NCBI RefSeq assembly: GCF_014493765.1
Contig: NZ_JACTVJ010000022.1
Location: forward strand, 43,274 to 107,273
DNA length: 64,000 nucleotides
Direction: 5' to 3'
From: Streptomyces polyasparticus
GTDB taxonomy: Bacteria > Actinomycetota > Actinomycetes > Streptomycetales > Streptomycetaceae
Positions 44,479 to 53,396 of this stretch are shown one piece after another (the first letter of the stretch is position 1; the number at the start of each line of letters is the position of its first letter). A program made the position numbers and the translations under genes. The notes below the pieces were generated by a model. It was not told the origin of the DNA. It was given only the letters and a program-made list of their open reading frames with translations, and searched no databases.

Positions 44479-45137
44479 TCCGCGTACTGCTTGCCGATGA
44501 CGAGGCCATGATCCGGGCGGGCGTACGGGCCATCCTCGCCCTCGCCCCCGATATAGAGGTGATCGCCGAGGCCGCCGACGGGCGCGAGGCCGTCGAGGCG
44601 GTGCGCGCGCACCGGCCGGATGTCGCGCTGCTCGACATCCGGATGCCGCGGCTCGACGGGCTCGGGGCGGCGGAGGAGATCGCCCGGACCGTGCCGCAGA
44701 CGGCCGTCGCCATGCTGACGACCTTCTCCGAGGACGCCTATGTCGCCCGCGCCCTGACCGGCGGCGCGACCGGCTTCCTCCTGAAGTCCGGCGACCCGGC
44801 CGAACTCCTCGCCGGGGTAAGGGCGGTGGCCTCCGGCGCGGCCTTCCTCTCGCCGAAGGTCGCACGGCAGGTCATCGAGGGATACGGGGGCGAACGCCTG
44901 AGCCGCTCGGCCGCGGCGTGCGAGCGCACCCGGGCGCTGTCCCCGCGTGAGCGCGAGGTGCTCGCGCTGGTCGGGGCGGGCCTGTCGAACCCGGAGATCG
45001 CGGCGGAGCTGCATCTGGTCGAGGGCACGGTGAAGGCGTATGTGAGCGCGGTTCTCGACCGGTTGGAGGTCAGGAACCGCGTCCAGGCGGCGATCGTCGC
45101 GTACGAGGCGGGACTTGTGGGCTCCGGCGATTCCTAG
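44475..45137 (+). CDS. Response regulator, NarL/LuxR type
   Basis: A 220-residue partner of the preceding kinase. The receiver includes LADDEAMIRAG, the acceptor Asp in VALLDIRMPRLDG and the Lys of LLKSGDPAEL. The LuxR helix-turn-helix reads LSPREREVLALVGAGLSNPEIAAEL and EGTVKAYVSAVLDRL. GTG 44475 overlaps the kinase stop (GTGA). Its stop directly abuts the stop of the convergent PAP2 gene. Targets are unknown. Confidence 0.93.
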   Translation: MIRVLLADDEAMIRAGVRAILALAPDIEVIAEAADGREAVEAVRAHRPDVALLDIRMPRLDGLGAAEEIARTVPQTAVAMLTTFSEDAYVARALTGGATGFLLKSGDPAELLAGVRAVASGAAFLSPKVARQVIEGYGGERLSRSAAACERTRALSPREREVLALVGAGLSNPEIAAELHLVEGTVKAYVSAVLDRLEVRNRVQAAIVAYEAGLVGSGDS

Positions 45138-45806
45138 CTAGCGGACGGCCGCGTAGGCGTGCGCCGCGGGGCCCGGGCCCACGCACCAGCGCACCGCCGC
45201 GTTCGACGAGGCACGCATCGCCGTGACCAGGCGGATCAGGGGCGGCGGCAGGAGCCGTACGACGAGGAACGCGACCAAGGCGCCGAGCGCCAGGCCCACC
45301 GCCACGTCGAAGGGGTAGTGCACACCGACGAACACCCGCGAGAACGCCATGAGCAGGGCCAGTGGCAGCGTCAGCCAGGCCATGCCGCGCCAGATCAGCG
45401 CGAGCGCGACGGCCGAGGCGCCGGCGATCGTGGCGTGGTTGCTGGGGAACGACCAGTCGCCGTGCGGCGGGCACTTGGCGAGCGAGGTGACCGCTCCGGC
45501 CACGGCCCGGCACGGTCGCTCCTCGTCGACCACCGACTTCAGGAGCTCGCTGGCCACGTACGCCAGCGCGGTGGCGAGCGGGGCGAGCACCGCGACGGCC
45601 AGCGCCAGGGAGTCCCCGCGCCGCGCCCGCCACCATGCGGCGACGAACAGCGCGCCGAAGAGCAGCAGTCCGAGCTCGGTCCACACCTCGAATATGTGCT
45701 GCAGCCAGGCAGGCGCGTCGTGAGCGAAGCCGGTGATGTCGCGGTAGAGCCCGGAGGTGTCGACGGGGGGTGCGGAGGCCGTCGTGAGTGAGGTGGTCGC
45801 TTCCAT
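45138..45806 (-). CDS. PAP2-family membrane phosphatase
   Basis: A 222-residue membrane phosphatase with the three PAP2 motifs: KSVVDEERP, PSNH and SRVFVGVHYPFD, with about six helices. Substrates of the family are lipid pyrophosphates such as undecaprenyl pyrophosphate, or phosphatidic acid. Near an envelope-stress operon a role in lipid-carrier recycling is reasonable but unproven. The gene ends at the last base of the convergent regulator gene with no gap. Confidence 0.9.
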   Translation of the reverse strand: MEATTSLTTASAPPVDTSGLYRDITGFAHDAPAWLQHIFEVWTELGLLLFGALFVAAWWRARRGDSLALAVAVLAPLATALAYVASELLKSVVDEERPCRAVAGAVTSLAKCPPHGDWSFPSNHATIAGASAVALALIWRGMAWLTLPLALLMAFSRVFVGVHYPFDVAVGLALGALVAFLVVRLLPPPLIRLVTAMRASSNAAVRWCVGPGPAAHAYAAVR

Positions 45807-46048
45807 GATCTAGAACGTACGGAGTGCGGGGTAAGGCCCGCATCCGGCGATCGGCCACAGCCGCACCTGACGATCGTCAGGGGTGCGGGGCGGGGACCAA
45901 GGGCCCGGGTCCAACGGCCCGCCGTCGGCCGCAAAGAACCCATACCGCCCGGCGAACCCCCGTTCCCGGAATGATGATCCGGAAAAGTTGGGTTCCGTGG
46001 CGGCGGGTGGGGCCTGAGTTGGGCACGATCTCTCGTACAGTTTGCGCC

Positions 46049-46894
46049 GTGGGATCTCTGCGCAATCCGGTCGGGCCGCTTCCCTCCTCCATCTACTGGC
46101 GACGGAGGGCGGCGCTGCTGACCGTGCTCGGGTTGCTGACGCTGCTCATCGTGTGGGCCGTCACGTCCGGCGGCGGAGGGGGCAACGGGGGCGACGCCAA
46201 CGGCAAGAACCCCGCGCCCTCCATCACCCCCGGCCCCGACGGCTCGGGTCCCGCGATCAGCGAACGACCGGGCGGGCGCGACGAGTCGGGCGACTCCACG
46301 GGCGCGGACTCGGGCGGCGGCTCCGGCGAGGACGGCGGTACGGGGGAGGACTCCGGCGGTACGGACGGGGCGAACGGCACGGGCGGCGACGGTGATTCCG
46401 GTGGGGCGGGCGGCTCCGCGGGCTCCGGGTCCGGGGTCGGTTCGAGCGCGGGGTCGGGGTCCGGCGAGCAGCTTCCCGCCGGCTCCTCGATCCCCAACTG
46501 CCGTGCCTCCGACCTCGAGTTGACGATCGAGAGCGCGAAGAACCGCTACGAGCCGGGCGAGAAGCCCAAGGTCGAGATCGTCGCGAAGAACTCCGCGTCC
46601 GCCGACTGCAAGGTCGACCTCGGCCCGAAGGAACTGGTCGTCACGATCACCAAGGCCGGCGACGACTCCCCGTACTGGAAGTCCGCCGACTGCCCGGCCA
46701 CCGCCGGCAGCCTGCTCTACCGCGTCCCCGGCAACAGCGCCATCACGTACACCCTGAACTGGGACCGCAAGCCGAGCGAGGCCAACTGCGCCTCGCCGGC
46801 GCCGGGTTCGGCCTCTCCCGGTACGTACCTGGTCGAGGCGAAGGGCGAGGGGACGGGGACGCTGCGGGCGTCGTTCGTGCTTGACGAGGCGTGA
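46049..46894 (+). CDS. Membrane-anchored protein with Gly/Ser/Asp-rich linker
   Basis: A 281-residue protein: a cytoplasmic Arg-rich start, one membrane helix (AALLTVLGLLTLLIVWAV), about 100 residues of low-complexity GGSGDG linker, and an extracellular beta-rich domain (ASDLELTIESAKNRYEPGEKPKVEI ... YLVEAKGEGTGTLRASFVL) with three or four cysteines. TACAGT lies seven bases before GTG 46049 (leaderless); the longer frame to 45824 is not expected to be translated. Function is unknown. It is adjacent to disA. Confidence 0.75.
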   Translation: MGSLRNPVGPLPSSIYWRRRAALLTVLGLLTLLIVWAVTSGGGGGNGGDANGKNPAPSITPGPDGSGPAISERPGGRDESGDSTGADSGGGSGEDGGTGEDSGGTDGANGTGGDGDSGGAGGSAGSGSGVGSSAGSGSGEQLPAGSSIPNCRASDLELTIESAKNRYEPGEKPKVEIVAKNSASADCKVDLGPKELVVTITKAGDDSPYWKSADCPATAGSLLYRVPGNSAITYTLNWDRKPSEANCASPAPGSASPGTYLVEAKGEGTGTLRASFVLDEA

Positions 46895-46930
46895 GGCCTG
46901 GGCGGTGCGTAACCCTCTCGGGCCGCGCAC

Positions 46931-48082
46931 CTACACGTACCGCTCCAGAATCGAACTCTCCGCCAGCCGCGAGAGCCCCTCGCGCACCGAGCGGGCGCGG
47001 GCCTCGCCCACGCCGTCGACCGTCTGCAGATCGTCCACACTCGCCGCGAGCAGCTTCTGCAGTCCGCCGAAGTGCTCCACGAGCCGGTCGATGATCGCGC
47101 CGGGCAGCCGCGGCACCTTCGCCAGGAGCCGGTAACCGCGCGGCGACACCGCCGAGTCCAGGGCTTCCGGCGAGCCGGTGTAGCCCAACGCCCGTGCCAC
47201 GACGGGCAGTTCGAGCAGCTCGGTGTGCGAGAGGGCGTCCAGCTCGGACAGCGCCTCGTCCACGGTGCGCGAGCGCTTGGCGGTCGGCTCCGGCACGTAA
47301 TCCCGTACGACGAGCTCGCGCTCGGGCTCGACGCCCGCGATCAGCTCGTCCAGCTGCAGCGCGAGCAGCCGGCCGTCGGTGCCCAGCTCCACCACGTACT
47401 CGGCGATCTCGGTGGCGATCCGGCGCACCATCTCCAGGCGCTGGGCCACGGCCGAGACATCGCGGACCGTCACCAGGTCCTCGATCTCCAGGGCGGAGAG
47501 CGTGCCGGCCACCTCGTCGAGGCGGAGCTTGTAGCGCTCCAGGGTCGCGAGGGCCTGGTTGGCGCGGGACAGGATCGCGGCCGAGTCCTCCAGGACGCGG
47601 CGCTGCCCGTCCACGTACAGGGCGATCAGCCGCATCGACTGCGAGACCGAGACGACCGGGAAGCCGACCTGCTTGGAGACGCGGTCGGCGGTGCGGTGCC
47701 GGGTGCCGGTCTCCTCGGTGGGGATCGTGGGATCCGGCACCAACTGGACGCCGGCGCGCAGGATCTTCGACAGATCGGAGCTGACCACGATGCCGCCGTC
47801 GAGCTTGCACAGCTCGCGCAGCCGCGTGGCCGTGAACTCGACATCCAAGACGAATCCACCCGTGCACATCGACTCGACCGTCTTGTCGGAGCCGAGCACG
47901 ATGAGCCCGCCCGTATTGCCGCGCAGAATGCGCTCCAGGCCGTCGCGCAGCGCCTGGCCGGGCGCGACCGCGCTCAGCGCGGCGCGCATCAGGCCTTCGG
48001 CGCCGACGCCCGAGCCGCCCGTCCTGCTCGGAGCCGCGGCCTTGTCCTTGCCGGGATTCGCTCCCCGGTCGCTGGCTGCCAC
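46931..48082 (-). CDS. disA: DNA integrity scanning protein DisA (diadenylate cyclase)
   Basis: Makes the second messenger c-di-AMP and scans DNA for damage. The 383-residue protein carries the DAC domain ([22 protein letters not shown], the active-site motif at residues 95-97 as DGG instead of the usual DGA, and the phosphate-binding GTRHRTADR at 126-134). A helical spine follows, and the C-terminal helix-hairpin-helix DNA-binding domain ([20 protein letters not shown]). GTG 48082 follows GGAGGAGAG. It lies just downstream of radA in the same direction. Confidence 0.93.
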   Translation of the reverse strand: MAASDRGANPGKDKAAAPSRTGGSGVGAEGLMRAALSAVAPGQALRDGLERILRGNTGGLIVLGSDKTVESMCTGGFVLDVEFTATRLRELCKLDGGIVVSSDLSKILRAGVQLVPDPTIPTEETGTRHRTADRVSKQVGFPVVSVSQSMRLIALYVDGQRRVLEDSAAILSRANQALATLERYKLRLDEVAGTLSALEIEDLVTVRDVSAVAQRLEMVRRIATEIAEYVVELGTDGRLLALQLDELIAGVEPERELVVRDYVPEPTAKRSRTVDEALSELDALSHTELLELPVVARALGYTGSPEALDSAVSPRGYRLLAKVPRLPGAIIDRLVEHFGGLQKLLAASVDDLQTVDGVGEARARSVREGLSRLAESSILERYV

Positions 48083-48226
48083 TGCTCTCCTCCGGGATCG
48101 GGGATCTACTCCACGCCCTGCCACGTAAAAAACTCAGCCTCGTGGTCTCGTACGTACGTCAGCGGGCTTGCGGCGCGTACGCGTGGGGCCCGTGTTTCGT
48201 ACGGACGGGCGAGACCGGGGCAAAGT

Positions 48227-49633
48227 CTACCGGCGCTCGTCGTCCTCCCGTGGGGCCTCTCGCCGACGCGACCTCGGCAGGACCCGCAGCGCGTCCCCCA
48301 TGTCGGCCACTTCGGTGACCCGCATGCCCGCCGGGATCTTCCCCGGATCGCCCGGCACGAGGGCGTGCGTGAAGCCGAGGCGGTGCGCCTCGGCCAGCCT
48401 GCGCTGGACGCCCGTCACGCGTCTGACCTCGCCCGCGAGCCCCACTTCGCCGATCGCGACGAGGTTCTTCGGCAGTGGGGTGTCGCTCGCGGCGCTGGCC
48501 AGGGCGAGGGCGATCGCGAGGTCCGCGGCGGGCTCGGAGAGCTTCACACCGCCGACCGTCGCGGAGTAGATATCGCGCTTGCCGAGGGCGCTGATCCGGC
48601 CACGCTGCTCCAATACGGCCAGCATCATCGAGACCCGGGAGGTCTCCAGACCGCTGGTCGTCCGCCGCGGCGAGGGGATCTGCGAGTCCACGGTGAGCGC
48701 CTGCACCTCGGCCACCAGGGGGCGGCGGCCCTCCAGGGTGACGGTCAGGCAGGTGCCGGGCACGGGCTCGTCGCGCCGGGTCAGGAAGAGGCCGCTGGGG
48801 TCGGCGAGTCCGGTGATCCCCTCGTCGTGCAGCTCGAAGCAGCCGACCTCGTCGGTGGCTCCGTATCGGTTCTTCACTCCTCGTACGAGACGAAGGCGCG
48901 CATGGCGGTCGCCCTCGAAGGAGAGGACCACGTCCACCAGGTGCTCCAGGAGACGCGGTCCCGCGATCGCGCCGTCCTTGGTGACATGGCCGACCAGGAG
49001 CGTGGACATCCCGCGCTCCTTGGACGCGCGGATCAGCGCCCCGGCGACCTCTCTGACCTGGGCCATGCCGCCGGGCGCGCCGTCGATCTCGGGCGATGCC
49101 ACGGTCTGTACGGAGTCGAGGATCAGGAGCGAGGGCTTGACCGCGTCCAAGTGGCCGAGGACGGCGGACAGATCGGTCTCGGCGGCCAGATACAGATGGT
49201 CGTTGATCGCGCCGATGCGGTCGGCCCGCAGGCGGACCTGACTCGCGGACTCCTCGCCCGTCACATAGAGAGTGCGGTGGTCGTCACTGGCCGCCTTGGA
49301 CGCGACGTCGAGCAGGAGCGTGGACTTGCCGACGCCCGGCTCGCCCGCGAGCAGCACCACGGCGCCCGGTACGAGCCCGCCGCCGAGCACCCGGTCCAGC
49401 TCGTCCACCCCGGTCGAGCGCGCGGTGGCCGTCCGTACGTCGACCTCGCCGATGGGCACGGCGGAACTGGTGACGCGACCCGCAGCGGTGGTGCGCACGG
49501 CGGGCGCGCCGTACTCCTCGACCGTGCCCCAGGCCTGGCACTCGGGGCAGCGGCCGAGCCACTTGGCCGTCTGCCAGCCGCATTCGGTGCAGCGGTAGGC
49601 GGGACGGTCCTTGGATTTCGTACGGGCAGCCAT
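48227..49633 (-). CDS. radA: DNA repair protein RadA
   Basis: RecA-related helicase acting in recombination. The 468-residue protein begins with the zinc finger (C15-x2-C18 and C29-x2-C32), followed by Walker A GEPGVGKSTLL, the RadA-specific KNRYG motif (KNRYGATDEVG), and a Lon-like C-terminal domain (KNLVAIGEVGLAGEVRRV). ATG 49633 (MAARTKSKD) is the conserved start. The neighbouring disA gene encodes a known functional partner in Bacillus. Confidence 0.95.
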   Translation of the reverse strand: MAARTKSKDRPAYRCTECGWQTAKWLGRCPECQAWGTVEEYGAPAVRTTAAGRVTSSAVPIGEVDVRTATARSTGVDELDRVLGGGLVPGAVVLLAGEPGVGKSTLLLDVASKAASDDHRTLYVTGEESASQVRLRADRIGAINDHLYLAAETDLSAVLGHLDAVKPSLLILDSVQTVASPEIDGAPGGMAQVREVAGALIRASKERGMSTLLVGHVTKDGAIAGPRLLEHLVDVVLSFEGDRHARLRLVRGVKNRYGATDEVGCFELHDEGITGLADPSGLFLTRRDEPVPGTCLTVTLEGRRPLVAEVQALTVDSQIPSPRRTTSGLETSRVSMMLAVLEQRGRISALGKRDIYSATVGGVKLSEPAADLAIALALASAASDTPLPKNLVAIGEVGLAGEVRRVTGVQRRLAEAHRLGFTHALVPGDPGKIPAGMRVTEVADMGDALRVLPRSRRREAPREDDERR

Positions 49634-49693
49634 GCCCCGAACCGTAGCGCCAGCCACTGACATCGCCGTACGGACCGACAGCGTCCCACCCGC

Positions 49694-50866
49694 TCAAGCC
49701 GCCGCGGCCCGCGTATCCGCCAGCGTCGGGTAGTCGTTGTAGCCCGTCTCGCCGCCCGTGTACATCAGGTACTTGTCCCGTACGAGGTTCAGCGGGGCAC
49801 TCGCGGCAAGGCGCTCGACGAGGTCGGGGTTGGCCAGGAAGCCGCGCCCCAGCGCGATCAGATCGGCGCCCGCCGCGTGCAGCGCCTCGCCCTTGCGCAG
49901 ACCGCCGTCCTTGGCCACGTCCTCGCGGGTCAGGACCGGGTTGCCGATCAGCGTGCCGGGCCACAGGCGGCGCAGCTCCCCGAAGAGTTCCGGGTCCTGA
50001 TCCGCGTACACGATGTGCAGATACGCGAGCCCGTCACCGGCCAGTTCCGTCACGAGCGCCCGGTAGATCGCATACGTGTCGCCCTCGGCCATCCCGTTCA
50101 CGGTGACGTTCGGGGAGATCCGCAGCCCGACCCGCTCGGGTCCGACGGCCGCGGCGACGGCGCGCACGACCTCGACGGCGAAGCGGATGCGCTGCTCGGG
50201 GGCGCCGCCGTAGCCGTCCGTGCGCCGGTTGGTGTTTTCGGCGAGGAATTGCTGGAGCAGCTGGCCGTTGGCGCCGTGCACCTCGACTCCCTCGAATCCC
50301 GCGGCGATCGCGCGGCGGGCGGCCGCGGCGAAGTCGGCGACGGTGGCGCGGATGTCCTCGGTGGTCATCTCCCTTGGCACGGGCGCGGGTTGGGGCCCGC
50401 TCGGCGTCTCCACGTCCTCCGGGAGCGCGAGGGCGGACGGTGCGACCGGGACATGGCCGCTGGTGTCGGGGTGGCCGTTGCGGCCGCCGTGCTGCAGCTG
50501 CAGGAACATCCGCCCGCCGCGCGCCCGCACCGCGTCGGTCACCCGCCGCCAGCCCGCCTCCTGGGCGTCGGTGTGGATACCGGGGATGTTCGGGTAGGTC
50601 TGGCCGACGGCGTTCGGGGTGGTGCCCTCCGCGATGATCAGGCCGGCCGAGGCACGGTCGGCGTAGTGCCGCGCCATCAGCGCGGACGGAACGCCGTCGG
50701 CGTGCGCGCGGTTGCGGGTGAGCGGGGCCATGACCAGACGGTTGGGGAGGGGCAGACCGCCGAGGCGGGCGGGGTTGAGGAGAGTGCTGCTCGCCTGGGT
50801 CTTCACGGAGGCCTTCGGCTGGTTCGGCGTCTGGTGGGGCGTCTGGTTCTTCGCGGTGTTCGTCAT
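49694..50866 (-). CDS. Ene-reductase of the old yellow enzyme family (NADH:flavin oxidoreductase)
   Basis: A 390-residue FMN enzyme that reduces activated C=C bonds such as those in enones and maleimides. Landmarks: LPNRLVMAPLTRNRA, GGRMFLQLQHGGRNGHPD, AGFEGVEVHGANGQLLQQFL, NTNRRTDGYGG and RKGEALHAAGADLIALGRGFL. The conserved catalytic His and Asn (HGANG) are present. TACGGT six bases before the ATG gives a leaderless mRNA from a MerR-type promoter. The divergent MerR gene likely controls it. Confidence 0.9.
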   Translation of the reverse strand: MTNTAKNQTPHQTPNQPKASVKTQASSTLLNPARLGGLPLPNRLVMAPLTRNRAHADGVPSALMARHYADRASAGLIIAEGTTPNAVGQTYPNIPGIHTDAQEAGWRRVTDAVRARGGRMFLQLQHGGRNGHPDTSGHVPVAPSALALPEDVETPSGPQPAPVPREMTTEDIRATVADFAAAARRAIAAGFEGVEVHGANGQLLQQFLAENTNRRTDGYGGAPEQRIRFAVEVVRAVAAAVGPERVGLRISPNVTVNGMAEGDTYAIYRALVTELAGDGLAYLHIVYADQDPELFGELRRLWPGTLIGNPVLTREDVAKDGGLRKGEALHAAGADLIALGRGFLANPDLVERLAASAPLNLVRDKYLMYTGGETGYNDYPTLADTRAAAA

Positions 50867-50872
50867 GGCCGT

Positions 50873-50904
50873 ACCGTAGAAGTTGACACCAGTGTCAGAT
50901 TCAA
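50873..50904 (-). promoter_or_regulatory. MerR-type promoter with 20-bp spacer and palindrome
   Basis: On the minus strand TTGAAT (50904-50899) and TACGGT (50878-50873) are separated by 20 bp. The perfect dyad TGACAC-TG-GTGTCA (50897-50884) sits inside the spacer. Over-long spacers with a central dyad are the hallmark of promoters activated by MerR regulators. Confidence 0.7.
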
Positions 50905-50932
50905 GTCCCTTCGGTGACCGGCGAGGTGAGAG

Positions 50933-51328
50933 ATGCGGATCGGCGAACTGGCCGCACGTACAGGAGTCAGCGAGCGCTCCCTGCGCTACTACGAGAAGCA
51001 GGGGCTGCTCGCAGCGGACCGGACCCCCGGCGGTCACCGTGACTATCCCGAGCGGGCCGTGGACCGGGTCGTCCTCATCCAGGGCCTGTACGCGGCGGGC
51101 CTGCACAGCCGCAAGATCGCCCAGCTCCTGCCCTGCATGCGGGACGCGGACGGCGGCCCCAGCGAGATCGCGACCCCGCGCCTGGTCGCGGACCTGACCG
51201 GGGAGCGCGAGCGCATCGACGGCATGATCGCCGACCTCGTACGCTCCCGCGGCGTCCTCGACGAGATCATCGAAGTGGCCGCGCAGCGCGTCCAGTTGAC
51301 GGAGTCGGCAGAGCCGGGAGTCGCGTGA
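50933..51328 (+). CDS. MerR-family transcriptional regulator
   Basis: A 131-residue regulator. The N-terminal helix-turn-helix and wing read RIGELAARTGVSERSLRYYEKQGLL and PGGHRDYPERAVDRV. A long dimerisation helix follows (RERIDGMIADLVRSRGVLDEIIEVAAQRV). It has only one Cys (LLPCMRDADGG), so it is not a SoxR-type cluster protein. GAGGTGAGAG precedes the ATG. It is divergent from the ene-reductase gene with a fitting promoter between them; thiol or electrophile sensing is a reasonable guess. Confidence 0.9.
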   Translation: MRIGELAARTGVSERSLRYYEKQGLLAADRTPGGHRDYPERAVDRVVLIQGLYAAGLHSRKIAQLLPCMRDADGGPSEIATPRLVADLTGERERIDGMIADLVRSRGVLDEIIEVAAQRVQLTESAEPGVA

Positions 51329-51453
51329 GGCGATCGGCAAGAGGCCCGGAATCGACGGTTCCTGTCCCCTTTTGAGGGATACGTTCACCCGTATGAGCTA
51401 AAGGTGCGCAAGGGGACGGACGGGCACTTACCCCGGCACCTACGGTCGCACGG

Positions 51454-53208
51454 GTGACGACGAGCAGCCCGGAACACTCCACCCACACCACCGGCGCACA
51501 CCGGGCGCACCGCCGTGCGCACCGTTCGGACCGGACCGCTCCGCAGGCCCCGCCGACCCGCTATGAGCCGTATCTGGACGGGCTGTTCACCTACTGCCTG
51601 TCCGTGCTCTGCGATCACGATGCGGCGACCGCCGCGCTCGGTGACGTGCTCGCGTTCGCCGAGCGCAAGGCCGGCCGGGGCCCGGTCGGCCACCGCGACC
51701 GCAGGGCCTGGCTGTACGCCCTGGCCCGCTGGGCCTGTCTGCGCCGGATGGCCGAGGCCAAGCGCAAGCGGCAGGGCGCGCACGCGGGCGGCCGCGACGC
51801 GGGGGAGTCCGCCGAGCGGCAGGCCACGGACGAGCACACGCGCCAACTCGCGCTGCTCGCCTGGCCGGAGGCCGCCGGCACCACCCCCGAGCAGCGCGAG
51901 GCACTCGAACTCGCGGTCCGTCACCGCCTGGGCGCCGCCGAGGTCGCCGACGTCCTCGGTATGGACCGCACGGCCGCGCGTGAGCTGATCTCCGCCGCCG
52001 CCTGCGAGGTGGAGCGCACCCGCGCCGCGCTCGCCGTGGTCGAGACCGGCAGCTGCCCGATCGTGGCCCGCCTGACCGGCGACAATCAGCTGCTGCTCGG
52101 CGCCGCCCTGCGCGGCGAACTCGTCCGCCATGTCGACGACTGCCCGCGCTGCCGCCGTACGGCCGAGCGCGCCGGCGCCAGGGCGTGGCCCGGCACCGCC
52201 GCCACGCCGGCCGCCCTGCCGGTGGTCGAGGCACCGCGTGCGGCCCTGCACGCGGCGATGGCCTCGTCGGTACGGGCGCGCGGCGGTGCGCCCCGTTTCG
52301 ACCGGCGCGGTTTCCCGATGGATCCCAAGGACCGTGCGGCCCGGCGCGATCGGCTGCGCGCGCGGGCCGTCACGACCACGGTGGTGGCCACGGTGGTCGC
52401 GGCCCCGGTGCTCGCCCTGTGGGCGGCGTACCGGGGAGCGCCGCTGGTCGGCGAGGGCGACGGGCGCTCCATCTCGGCCGGCGAGGGCGGGGGACCCGGC
52501 GGCCTCGACGGGGAGAACGCGGAGGACACGTACGAGAACGCGGGCAATGCCCATGCGGAGCCGGACCCCCGCTTCACCGCGGGCAGCCGCTCGCCCGATG
52601 TCTCCGTCGAGGTCATCAGCCCGGGCGCCGCGCCCACGAAGCCCGGGATAGGCCCCGGCCGCCTCACTGTGGACGCACAGCCGAACGGTGACACCACCCT
52701 CATCACGCTGACGGCATCGGGCGGCAGCCCGGTCCGGTGGTCCGCGTACAGCGACGCGTCCTGGCTCTGGTTCAGCCACACCTCGGGGACCCTGCAGCCG
52801 GGCGAGTCCGTCACGATCCAGGTCTGGGTCGACCATGCGCGCCAGCCCACGGGCCATTGGACCGCCCGTATCGCGGTCGACCCCGGCAATGCGGTGGTGG
52901 TCATCGACGGTTACGGAGAGGGCTCCCCGGGCCCTTCGCATCCGGGCCCGTCGGACCCCGGTCCCTCCGATCCGGGGCCTTCCGACCCCGGCCCGTCCGA
53001 TCCGGGTCCGTCGGACCCCGGTCCCTCCGACCCCGGCCCGTCGGATCCCGGACCTTCCGACCCGGGTCCCTCGGATCCCGGCCCCTCGGACCCGGGCCCC
53101 TCGGACCCGCCCCCGACCAGCGACCCGCCACCCACCAGCGAGCCCCCGCCGTCCACCGACCCCAGCCCGTCGGACCCGCCGCCCACTTCCAGCCGTTCCG
53201 GGCCTTGA
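51454..53208 (+). CDS. Composite sigma-like / zinc-finger / transmembrane protein with BACON-like domain and PSDPG tail
   Basis: An unusual 584-residue protein. Residues 38-100 resemble sigma region 2 (YEPYLDGLFTYCLSVLCDHDAATAALGDV) and residues 146-190 resemble sigma region 4 (EQREALELAVRHRLGAAEVADVLGMDRTAARELI). Next is an anti-sigma zinc finger H226-x3-C230-x2-C233 (VRHVDDCPRCRR), one membrane helix (306-324), a beta-sandwich of BACON type (395-490) and a Pro-Ser-Asp-rich tail. TACGGT lies seven bases before the GTG. The domain order suggests a membrane-tethered regulator; whether it binds RNA polymerase is unknown. Confidence 0.75.
   Translation: MTTSSPEHSTHTTGAHRAHRRAHRSDRTAPQAPPTRYEPYLDGLFTYCLSVLCDHDAATAALGDVLAFAERKAGRGPVGHRDRRAWLYALARWACLRRMAEAKRKRQGAHAGGRDAGESAERQATDEHTRQLALLAWPEAAGTTPEQREALELAVRHRLGAAEVADVLGMDRTAARELISAAACEVERTRAALAVVETGSCPIVARLTGDNQLLLGAALRGELVRHVDDCPRCRRTAERAGARAWPGTAATPAALPVVEAPRAALHAAMASSVRARGGAPRFDRRGFPMDPKDRAARRDRLRARAVTTTVVATVVAAPVLALWAAYRGAPLVGEGDGRSISAGEGGGPGGLDGENAEDTYENAGNAHAEPDPRFTAGSRSPDVSVEVISPGAAPTKPGIGPGRLTVDAQPNGDTTLITLTASGGSPVRWSAYSDASWLWFSHTSGTLQPGESVTIQVWVDHARQPTGHWTARIAVDPGNAVVVIDGYGEGSPGPSHPGPSDPGPSDPGPSDPGPSDPGPSDPGPSDPGPSDPGPSDPGPSDPGPSDPGPSDPPPTSDPPPTSEPPPSTDPSPSDPPPTSSRSGP
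52924..53109 (+). repeat. Tandem repeats coding for GPSDP/PSDPG units
   Basis: About 12 in-frame copies of a 15-bp unit, consensus GGTCCGTCGGACCCC with synonymous changes, encode Pro-Ser-Asp-Pro-Gly. It is an extended extracellular tail of the preceding protein. Synonymous variation suggests that selection maintains the peptide. Confidence 0.85.
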
Positions 53209-53216
53209 GAACACTT

Positions 53217-53365
53217 TCAGCCCCTGCGGCGCTTGGGCAAACCTTCCAGCCCCTGCGGCGCTTGAGCAGATCCGAACGAAGTTCGGATGCGGGGGTCCGG
53301 GGGCGAAGCCCCCGGTTTCGGGAAGGGGCGAGTAGGGGAAAACAGCCCGCCGCAGGCGCCACTCA
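53217..53365 (+). repeat. Dispersed GC-rich hairpin element, copy 3
   Basis: The left block CAGCCCCTGCGGCGCTTG occurs twice. Then come GATCCGAACGAAGTTCGGAT, the stem GGGGGCGAAGCCCCC, GGGAAGGGGCG, and the end GCCCGCCGCAGGCGCC. It lies between two convergent genes, nine bases after a stop. Left CCTGCGGCG and right CGCCGCAGG form terminal inverted repeats. Confidence 0.85.
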
Positions 53366-53396
53366 CCCGCACCCAAAACGGGACCGCAACCCCCGC

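Noticed and set aside
49694-51388. 564-residue frame for the ene-reductase
   Set aside because: The extra N-terminal part reads antisense through the MerR gene; the ATG at 50866 has a fitting promoter.
52924-53109. CRISPR-like array
   Set aside because: Units are contiguous 15-bp coding repeats without spacers.
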